From NCBI GenBank assembly GCA_905250885.1, contig CAJNOQ010001811.1, forward strand, positions 1 through 28,312: a stretch of DNA of 28,312 bases. The letters are read 5' to 3'. How positions within the stretch are numbered: position 1 is the first letter of the stretch; each line of letters begins with the position of its first letter. Origin of the DNA: Didymodactylos carnosus (lineage: Eukaryota > Rotifera > Eurotatoria > Philodinida > Philodinidae). Both the position numbers and the translations under genes were made by a program. This document shows positions 1-8,637 of this stretch, in pieces. Below the pieces are notes generated by a model, which was given only the letters and a program-made list of their open reading frames with translations, did no database searches and was not told the origin of the DNA.

Positions 1-282
1 AGATTTGACCAAAGATCTGATGCAGATCTGCAAAAAAAATCTTTACAGTTTCTTTGCAGTTCCTTTGCAGGTTTTTTGCAGAGAAACTGCAGATTTTTAC
101 AGCTTTTTTTTGTTTGTATATTTGTGTTAAAACATTTGAAATGAATGTATATCCCACAGTCCCACAGCACGCTGAAAAATCTGCAAAAAACTGCAGTTTT
201 TCTGCAAAGAATCTGCAGAGAAACTGCAAAGGAACTGTAAAGATTTTATTGCAGATCTGCATCAGATCGTTGGCCAAATCTT
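1..282. repeat. CTGCA-rich foldback (inverted repeat)
   Basis: The arm at 1-103 pairs with the arm at 171-282 across a 67-bp loop. Both share, in opposite orientation, the block GATCTGATGCAGATCTGCAA and the AATCTTTACAGTT block that follows. The arms are filled with CTGCA/TGCAG words, about 17 of them between 1 and 335. The pattern continues to about 335 with a small palindrome, CAGAATC...GATTCTG. The left end may be cut by the window edge. It looks like a foldback or MITE-like element. The open frame running through it (54-410) is a by-product of the repeat, not a gene. Confidence 0.7.
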
Positions 283-1827
283 GGCACATCTGCATTGCAG
301 AATCTTTACAGATTCTGCAAAGATTTTTGCAGACCGAGTTTTTTTGGGAGAGTCACGGCGACACTTTTCTGACAACACCTATTATCGTTTCGTTTAGCTA
401 TATAGTATAGAACTCTCACTGATTTTTGCAAAATTTTTCAAAGTTTTGTCACATCTTCGTCACCATCAAGTCGGCAAATGTTATCTTTGATCTTGACCGT
501 TATTGGCGAATTTTAATTAGAAAAAAAGAGACGGATAACAGACACGATGTAAAATAGGGATCAAGTTATGAAATAAAACTAAAAAATGATTCATGATCAC
601 AACACGAAAAATCGTGAATTTCGCGCAACCATAAGATAAAACTCTTATTTGGTGGTCATGGCGGGGATCATGTTACATGTTTTATTACCAATTCTGTAAA
701 GCCAAATTGGGTTTTTGTTTCTATTAACATAGTATTCTTGGATTATGTCAGTAGTTTTTCCTGCTAATTGTAAAACATTTGATGATTTTAAAGATTCAGC
801 CTGATAAAATTCTTTTTGCAGCTCTTTAACAATTTTCTATACAATGCCAGAAAGCATTTAAAAAAACAAAAAACTACCACTTGTAAGATATTTAATGTCT
901 TATGACTTGAATAACTCAAACAAGTAACTGCACTGTGACTGACATCTACCAACGACTGCATCAACTGGACACGTAAAATCCAATCTGGTAAAAGCAATCT
1001 TTTCATGGATACGCACTATTCTATTATATGGAGTATAAAAAAAAGAGAAGTGGCGGCAAAAACAGAGAGAGTTGCTAAAAGATCATCTAATATGAATTCT
1101 GTTGCATGAGTTAAAAGGTTTTTTTGTTTAGAAGATGATGGAAAAATAAAGATCTTTCTTTTCTTGTAGACAGCACGAACTTTTTACTAGCGCTGAGGAA
1201 AAAATCAGCAATAGTGAGCGGGTCGCTGGCACGGAGCTGGCTCTCTCTACAATAGACTTTAATCTCACAAATCTTCAATAAAACTGACCTAAATCAAGCC
1301 ATTAATCCAGCCCACCTTATTGCCACCTTATTGGTTTAAACTATATTTATTATAAGATAAACTTCTTGACATTCCTGCTAAATCGCATTCCCCATTCAGC
1401 TTGAGCGATAACATTTCAACTAATCTAATTAATTTCATACCTATAATGATTAATTTGCGCAGCACAACCTGCCTGTTGCTAGGTTTCATCCCTGCAGTCG
1501 CATTCTTACAGACAATATTAGAGGCTTGTTGCGTTCTTTTCATAAGCTGCATCATCCTATTCTCGTTTCCTCTGTCCTGTCGTTTTTTGGATAATGTTCG
1601 GTATTTAACGGAGAGTCTCCTAATCTAGTCACAACCTTACAATTTTTCTTTTTTCTTCACGTTTACAGTCCTAGTCGGTAGTGATGAATTCGCCACATGA
1701 CACTACTCCTCGTCAGCATTTGTAATGGAAACTGTTTGATAAGTGTACACATACACTTTGTCATTGGTCTGAAGTCTATTCAACTGGTGTTGGCTGAATT
1801 TAATAATAATTGGCTTCATGTAATACA
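283..1827. other. Gene-free upstream DNA
   Basis: AT-rich DNA with only short open frames (75 codons or fewer) on either strand. None has splice-consistent extension or family resemblance. No RNA gene or clear repeat was seen apart from the tail of the CTGCA-rich pattern to about 335. Confidence 0.5.
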
Positions 1828-1939
1828 CTGTCCCGAAATGGGTATGTTACAGTAAATGTATAACAATGTCATGCTAAGTATGGCAAGGTTACGTTGTACT
1901 ATAACATTGTTACATATTTACCGTAATATTTCGGGACAG
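1828..1939. mobile_element. Short palindromic MITE-like element, 112 bp
   Basis: The ends are a perfect 12-bp inverted repeat, CTGTCCCGAAAT at 1828-1839 and ATTTCGGGACAG at 1928-1939. Inner parts also pair imperfectly: GTTACAGTAAATGTATAACA on the left matches, reversed, the stretch before the right terminus. The size and end structure fit a non-autonomous DNA transposon remnant. No clear target-site duplication was found, so the superfamily is unassigned. Confidence 0.6.
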
Positions 1940-3432
1940 CGATATCGATTTGCCGTTTGAAGTCCAGTTTCGGCATTTGTAAATGCTCTTGCCGTTTTTG
2001 AGTTTGTTTATTGACGTCTTGTATTTCAATTGTAAAAGTTGTAAAGCTATCCAACTTAAGATTCAAATACAGCAAAAGCAGGACGAATTTACTTCTCTAA
2101 CAGCTGAAAATATACAAAAATCATTATGAGAAAACTCAAAACCTGATCATAATATCGCACTAACTGTCAGCAAGTTGTGTAATTCGGTTTTTGACCAATA
2201 CCAATGAATCAACAGCACAGGGACGCAATGCAAACTAATCGATGAACTGCTGTTGTCTTCATTTCGAGGAAAATACATTGCTGGAATCAAGTTGCTTAGT
2301 TTTTATAAGAGTTGAATACTGTTATTTCCTACCAGTGAATGTACTTTCATTGTCTATGGTTAATCAGCATTCCACTGGATTCAGTTCATCCCGTTTCCTA
2401 CTAATACTGCCAACAATGTTTGCGACTATTTGGTCGCCTTTTATATTCAATGAACAATAAAATGACGCCTTTAGTAATCGAATGAATATAACAGACTAAG
2501 CCGATGTGGCTTTTTTCATAGTTTTTTATGTTGATTTGCTCATCATTCATCTAGAGATCTAGAGGAGAGAACAGAGTGAGAAAGTTGTTCAGTAAAAACA
2601 GGAATTTCTACTTACCTAATTAACTTTAATTCCATTTTTACCAATAGCCCTTAACGAAGGAATATAGACATATTGCTGATTGTTTCCCGCATGTTTCAAT
2701 ACAGTTTTTCTCGACTTGAAGTGAAAACAAAAAAGAGATTTTTCTTGTCACCCACATACCCAAATACTTTTCTGATCTGTCTGAGAAAGTAGTAATCCAT
2801 ACCAAAGTAACTGCAATTTTGTGAAGTCAGGCCTGTTGTTGACCTGACCTCATTCGTAGATTTGCAAATATTTTGTAAAAGAATTGTTTTCTTAGTAATA
2901 CTTGTGGTAAATCAAAGAATCAACGTAATAACGTTTGGTAACTGCCAACCTTATTCAAACGTTGTAGGAATGTTCACCTTGATCCATATAATCGATGGTA
3001 TTAGTATAAAATAGCGCAATCTTCTGTAGATTCAAAAAGAGTTTTCTAAAACTTTCACACAAAATACTTTTTTTTGCCAACTACAAAGTAATTTCATCAA
3101 CAAATTTGGCATCCACTCATCAAACTATATCGAACAACGCATAATATGAAAAATTTAGCATGTACTTTGTTACAAAGCTCTTGCTCTAAGGAGCAATGCT
3201 CCAAACTATAACGTTTCCGATGATTTTTATAAAAGTATTTCTAATAAGTCTAGTTTTTAGCCGAAATATTTGAGTTTCATATAATGGAATTGATAATGGT
3301 CTTCTTTTCTATGAAGAGGGTTAGAGTGCAGTTGCCCGTCAATTGATACTTGCGTTTCTGACGATTATTAAACGTTATTCTTTCTTGTTATCTTTCCGTA
3401 GATATTTTTCCTTCCTATTTGTTTTCGTTCAA
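1940..3432. other. Gene-free DNA upstream of ABHD16A
   Basis: No supported gene. A stretch at about 2055-2290 reads protein-like in short pieces broken by stops and shifts; it could be a decayed gene fragment but cannot be identified. A pyrimidine-rich tract ending in AG at 3400-3401 lies 31 nt before the ABHD16A start codon. It could be a 5'-UTR or trans-splice acceptor. No clear TATA box was recognised. Confidence 0.4.
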
Positions 3433-6400
3433 ATGACAAATCGTTTAGTTTTATTATGGACATGTATGTTTGGACCGAAGTTGTATCAGGTCTATCCGTC
3501 ACATACTTCCACATCCTCTCACCAAGAACAAGTGAGTTTTTTAATGAAATTCTAATACAGTTGTATCTTTATTTTATCTTTTTAAAGCAATCACCTTTAT
3601 ACATAAAGAACACGGCTGAAAGTTTAAGTGACAGTGTGTTTCTAGCAGTAAGTGTTCTCATTCATCATTATCATACATGACGTTAGTAAATCATGATTAT
3701 GATTGTCTCTTATAGTTAAAAGTGGCCATTAGTGCATTAAAATATACAGCTCCATTTTGGCTAACATATTGTTACCGCAAAGGTCTCTTAACAACACACA
3801 ATACTTATACAACTTTTCGATTCCTAGGCTACATTGCAATATTATCAGCATATTTTGTTCTACTACGTGGTAAGATTTTCATTGTTCAATACTGGCGTAC
3901 ACCTCAATTTAGTATACCTATTTCAATGAATGTATTTTTAATTCATCTATTTCATTGCTTTTAATGTAATTTAGGTATAGGTCGTTTTATAAATCCAGTT
4001 TATGTTTCGTTTATTGAACAATATTCGAGAATAAGAAAGAATCCCACACAGCAAACAAAACAGGTATTTGGGGAGATAATTAGAATTTTTCTATTCTGAC
4101 TAGCGAATTTGGGAAACTATCCATATATTCTGTGCTTCTCGATAGAGGCCGTTTTCGCTTAAAATTTGAACGAATACTACTATAGTAGCGATACATTATA
4201 ATGGTAGCATCCCATCACATACAATTGTCTAATAAACTAATAGTTCTAGGAAACATCCTATTAGGTAAACTGTTTTTGTAATTAATTTTCCAGGTTTTTT
4301 ATGTTTCAGACATTACTCTCTAAATATGATTTTTCACTATCACATTGGACACCAGATTATATAATCGAATCAAAAGCCGTACGATCTCTACCAGTTGTTG
4401 ATATACTGAAAAATGATCGAGATGCTGCTAAATCACAACTAGCATTATCTGAACGTCTATTTCATTATCCACATTTGTTACTTGGTTATGTATGTGTAAC
4501 GGCTTTTGGTTCAAGTATGATGTTTCCTGGATCAGTACGACTTTTAAAACAAATGATGGAACGTCCGTTGTTGGACGGAAGAGAAAAATTAATCACCAAC
4601 AATAATGGAAAACGTTATGTTATCCGTACTGCTGATGGAAATAATTTAGATACAATGTTTATTGATAGACGAGACAAAGAAGGGAGAGAGACAAATGGAA
4701 GCGTCCTTGTTATTTCATGTGAAGGCAATGCTGGTTTCTATGAAGTGGGATGCATGCAAACTCCACTTGAAGCCGGCTATTCTGTTTTGGGATGGAATAG
4801 ACCGGGATTTGCTGAAAGTTCAGTAAGTTAAAACAATTTTCTCGAGAAAGAATTTTGATACAATAGTCATGTAAGCTAATTATGTTTTCTATCAAATTTT
4901 ATAAATTTGATCATAACAAGAAATCGTTCTTCAGTTAGTTCGAACTATCTACGTATTAATCAGCTTTTATCAATATAGACAGTTCTGGATAAGTTTCGTA
5001 AGATGGATTTAAATTTTCGAGACTATTTCTTTCATTGTACCATTAAACTTATATTTGTTTTAGGGCTCTCCTGGTCCACTGACTGAAATAAATTCGATTG
5101 ATGCTGTGATGAAATATGCCATTAATGAACTACATTTTCCGGTTCAAGATATAATTATATTCGCATGGAGTATTGGAGGATATGCCGCATGTTGGGCCTC
5201 TGTGATCTATCAAGATATTCGTGGTCTTGTATTAGATGCGGTTTTTGATGATGTCCTACCATTAGCCCAGCGGGCAATGCCCGAAGTATTATCAACATTT
5301 GTGGAGAAAACCATTCGAAGTTATCTTGATTTGAATAATGTACAGTTGTTAAAATTGTACCATGGACCATTTTATCTTGTACGTCGATCAAAAGATGAAA
5401 TAATATCAACAACACCAGGCATGATTGGATCAAATCGAGGAAATGAATTAATTATTGAAGTGTTAAAGTATCGTTATCCATTAATATATAATGATGAAAC
5501 GTTACCGTTGTTAAAACGTTACATTGGTTCGTTAGATATGCAAAAAAATCTTTTATTCGATCAGTATTCCGAAACACAATTAAGTTCAATAATTCAGGAT
5601 TATAAAGAAAAAAACTCAGTTGTGTCGTATCCATCAAAATTCGGTGAGTGAGAAGAAGCCAAAACTGCATCTGGTCATGACAGGTTAATTAGATGCATAT
5701 CTCTACAACATAAAAAGAAATCGATGCGGCATCACAAAAAAATGATTGGCATCAGCCATGTGCACCGGTACGCATACCATACCATGTTTCACTGGCATCG
5801 CCAAAGATGGGTGCCAGGACGATGCCAGTCAATGTCGACTTTTTACTCTAGACAGTGTTGCATACCGATGCCGTATTACTAGAATTCAATGCTGCATTCA
5901 CACTCAGCGAGGCACTGAAATTCATTGAGTCAGTAATTATTTCTCATTACATTTGCTTTTAATTAATTTTGTATTAATTAAAATGGCATAGGTATCAGTT
6001 CCACATTGTCATACCATAATCATATGACATTTCTTGTCACTTCTTTTATGAGAAGGCGCTTTAGGTGCTAGCCCTCGCGGACCGGAAGTTCTCGAAAGCC
6101 TCGAATTTTCTGACCTGTCTAACGCATCTTTTTATCCAGCCGCCGACCATATCATATAAAAACATAGGTTTTCAACCATGCTGGATATCGTGGCATAGTA
6201 TTTTTTGCTTCACAAAAGACTTTTGGTACCATCAAAAAAGTTCAGCATCGTGTGCTAGAGACCATCAGTCGCAGCACGAGTTCGTTTTCAAACAAGGGGA
6301 TGCATATGCCGAACAAATTGAAGAATTGATTGATGATGATGATGATGAAGTTGATTCGGCGAACGACATGGACGACAAAACAGACAACTGAGTTTCAAAT

Positions 6401-7344
6401 GTTACTTTGTTTAAAAAACATGTTTACATCGATAAATTTTATAGTTTTCCCGTAAAGATGTCATTTCTGCTGCGACTGATGGTCTCTAGCACGATGCTGA
6501 ACTGTTTTGATGGCACCAAACGTGTTTTGTGACGCAAAAAAAACTATACCACGATGTCCAGCATGGTCGAAAACTTATGTTTTTATATGATGTGGTCGGC
6601 GGCCGAATAAAAAGATGCGTTAGGCAGGTCAAAAAATTCGAGGCTTTCGAGGGCTTTCGGTCGGTGAGGGCTAGCGCCTAAACGCGAGGTCGGACAAATG
6701 CGCAGTTTGCATTGTTCGATGGAGAAGACTTGGATTATAAACTGGCCTAATTGGAACTAAAAGTGCAATGAGAACTTTTGGAACAGGAGGTTTCTGGAAA
6801 ACTTTTGAAACTTAATGATTCTTACATAGTTCGATGCCCCAAGTCTCCACTTTCGAACGGTGAAAACCGCAGGTTTCTGTCTTATTCCTATCAAAAGCTA
6901 TTTAAAAAACGGTAGTGTGCCTTCTATTTTAAAACAGATAGTAGTTTAGCACTAATACTCACTCGTGCCAAACAGAATATATCATTTCGCACTGATGGGT
7001 ACCAATCTGGTACAAGTGCCGAGATTATAGTTAAAATTCTGCATGGATGTTCATCGATCGCAAAGAATACAAAAGTGTGTCATCAGTGCGTAGTCGTATC
7101 TCACCAGTGCTGATCAATTTTTTTTCTTAGAGATGTACTTTTGAGCTTTATCCTGTTAGATAGATACACAGCAGTTCTTTCATTGTAGATGGTGTTCGAT
7201 TTTTATTTAGGTGAAAAATTTTCTTCTGTCGATCGTCAACGTTTTGCAATTTATTTAACTGATCAATATTTACTTAATTTCGACTCTACTCACTGCACAC
7301 CTCTCCCAAGTACTTACTTTCGTATTCCAACAAGATCGGTGTAA
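3433..7344 (+). CDS. ABHD16A: ABHD16A-like phosphatidylserine lipase, 7 exons
   Basis: Exons: 3433-3531, 3588-3647, 3716-3869, 3975-4063, 4310-4822, 5064-5643, 7211-7344. All introns are GT-AG and the phases agree; the product is 542 aa (human protein about 558). The start ATG is the only upstream in-frame one and gives an N-terminus with the family motif FGPKLYQVY near residue 13. Two hydrophobic segments (about 50-73 and 86-104) fit the ER membrane anchor. The alpha/beta-hydrolase part shows GNAGFYEVG, the nucleophile motif AWSIGG (Ser341), the acid in RRSKDEI (Asp416) and the catalytic His526 in STHCTPLP, so the triad is complete. In mammals the family hydrolyses phosphatidylserine to lyso-PS. 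The frame runs to a TGA at 5649, but the true ending lies past a GTGAGT donor, in an exon 1.57 kb downstream encoding the conserved GE...HCTPLP tail. That intron carries a large foldback. Confidence 0.93.
6056..6685. mobile_element. Foldback element with ~220-bp inverted arms
   Basis: The left arm (6056-6275) and the right arm (6469-6685) are reverse complements of each other, roughly 85% identical by eye, around a 193-bp loop. Shared blocks include CTCGAAAGCCTCGAATTTT, TAACGCATCTTTTTAT, CATCATATAAAAACATA (one mismatch) and CTAGAGACCATCAGTCGCAG. The loop holds the end of a 108-codon open frame (6065-6391) with a run of acidic residues (EELIDDDDDEVDSANDMDD). It could be a foldback transposon or an inverted duplication that captured part of a gene. 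No transposase motif was recognised. Confidence 0.75.
6690..6915 (+). pseudogene. Possible decayed coding fragment inside the ABHD16A intron
   Basis: One frame reads as protein-like sequence (FALFDGEDLDYKLA, then LLEQEVSGKLLKLNDSYIV and SNGENRRFLSYSYQKLFKK), with two internal stops. It directly follows the right arm of the foldback, so it may be part of the inserted element or of a captured gene. The family is not recognised. The call rests only on reading-frame appearance. Confidence 0.25.
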
Positions 7345-7672
7345 TTATGTATTTAGTCTTTGACAATGTTATTATTAGTATCATGCAAACATTTATTTGA
7401 ATGGTTGCTCGTGTGTCTGTTTGTGTAGTGATATTTATTTTTTTATTTCTCTTTTTTTGCACTTATCTGTAATAATATGAAAATACATAAATTGTTTTTT
7501 TTCTACCTAGCTAAAACTTTTAGACCTCTTGCTCGTGTTCAAGATGATTTTTAGGACTATTCTATTTATATGGAATATATTTATATTTGTTTTTTTTGCT
7601 CTTATATTTATTTGGCTCAAAATGTTCGTTATTTATTATCACTGCAAAATTATAGTTTTAATTCTATTGAAG
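7345..7672. other. Spacer between ABHD16A and the cold-shock-like gene
   Basis: A 328-bp T-rich spacer. TTTTTTCTACCTAG, ending at 7510, is a good 3' splice-site candidate. In-frame ATGs at 7544 and 7619 precede the chosen start of the next gene, but they would add an implausible, very hydrophobic leader encoded by T-rich DNA. Over about 7612-7690 the neighbouring frame instead reads AQNVRYLLSLQNYSFNSIEDD, which looks coding; a shifted or alternative first exon is therefore possible. Confidence 0.4.
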
Positions 7673-8412
7673 ATGATTGTCGAATATATTGGAAGAGATG
7701 TAATCGGAGAAGTGAAATCATTCAATGTTCAAAGAGGACAAGCTATGGTCACGTGTAAATACAATGGAAATGAATACAAACATGTAAGAGCTTCAATCAA
7801 CCATATGGCTACAACAATGACAACAGCAACAAAACGAATCCCTAAATTATTGATTTGTGGCCAAATAATTAAGTTTGATTTGGTTCATGTAGATGACATT
7901 GATAAACAACTTAAATACTTTGAATGTGTTAATATTCGATCACATACAACGAAAACGAATTCTGAACAAACGATTAATCCTGTTTCTCAAATATCAAATA
8001 TCGAATCAACGTCTACGTTAGAATCTGTAAACGATGATGTTACCAAATGTCATCCAAATGTTACCAATGAGCAAAGTGGTAAATATTCAAATTTTTTCTT
8101 TTATCTCGAAACGTCTCGTCATCTGATGCTGATAGGCCAGATGAATTTTCCCTGTCGTTTCAAAAATGATCTCCACTTTTAATTGTTTTCTGTTCAGACA
8201 ATGTTATTCAAAATATTTCCGAAGATTTAAATAGCATATCTATTATTCAAAAAGTGGAAACAAATCAATTAAGTCAACCACTTCATATTTTCAATTCTAA
8301 TCCACACGTTGGAAAAGCGTCACGTTCCATTGTTACACAAAACAGAAGAAATCATAGACTATTTTCCAAATCGAAAATCTTTCTTCCAAATAATGTGGCG
8401 ATTGGTGCGTAA
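7673..8412 (+). CDS. Small protein with divergent cold-shock-like (OB-fold) domain
   Basis: Exons 7673-8078 and 8198-8412 (119-bp intron, phase 1) give 206 aa. Residues about 9-89 resemble a degenerate cold-shock domain: IGEVKSFNVQRGQAMV sits where GxVKWFNxxxGYGFI is usual, followed by a variable loop and GQIIKFDLV near residue 63. The aromatic RNA-binding residues of RNP1 are mostly lost, so nucleic-acid binding is uncertain. The rest is Ser/Thr/Asn-rich and probably disordered. The start is uncertain: ATGs at 7544 and 7619 are in frame but add a hydrophobic leader. The end is also uncertain. The stop at 8410 overlaps a GTGCGT donor at 8405 that could splice to 8456 (stop near 8530) or to 8621, joining the ankyrin gene in frame. 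The exact family is not recognised. Confidence 0.55.
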
Positions 8413-8637
8413 TAATTAAAAAATGAACTAACCTAAATTTGAATTTTATTTCTAGCTTCTGTCATTTATTTCTGCTTAACCTTAAACTCGTTCTTTAGAA
8501 ACAATAAGGAAGAAAGGAAATTTCTATAAGATACAAATCATGTTCGTATCTCATCCCGTTCATAAACTGTTGTTTTTATTTTGTCCAACCTCACAGTAAT
8601 ATCTATACTTTTCTCTCTAGATCAACAACTGTGTAAA
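8413..8637. other. Spacer or intron between the cold-shock-like and ankyrin genes
   Basis: A 225-bp stretch with no gene of its own. It ends in a strong acceptor, TACTTTTCTCTCTAG at 8620, 17 nt before the ankyrin gene ATG. A second acceptor, TTTTATTTCTAG, ends at 8455. It is either an intergenic spacer with a 5'-UTR acceptor or an internal intron of a larger gene. Confidence 0.45.

Larger units (their letters stand above)
5644..7210 (+). other. Expanded last intron of ABHD16A (1,567 bp)
   Basis: The donor is GTGAGT at 5644 and the acceptor TTTATTTAG ends at 7210; both join in phase 1 to give the conserved Gly-Glu of the family. The gene's other introns are 56-246 bp. Contents: a CGGCATC/GATGCCG repeat-flanked patch at about 5723-5873, the foldback at 6056-6685, and broken coding-like sequence from about 6690 to 6915. 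The composition is GC-richer than the neighbouring exons over the first and middle parts. The intron looks enlarged by one or more insertions. Confidence 0.8.

Noticed and set aside
54..410. 118-codon open frame at the left edge
   Set aside because: It runs through both arms of the CTGCA-rich foldback; its sequence is a translation of the repeat and has no protein-family character.
2826..2848. GTCAGG...CCTGAC small hairpin
   Set aside because: A six-base stem is expected by chance at this window size.
5649..5651. TGA as the end of ABHD16A
   Set aside because: The family needs about 44 more residues including the catalytic His; the donor at 5644 and the exon at 7211 supply them in phase.
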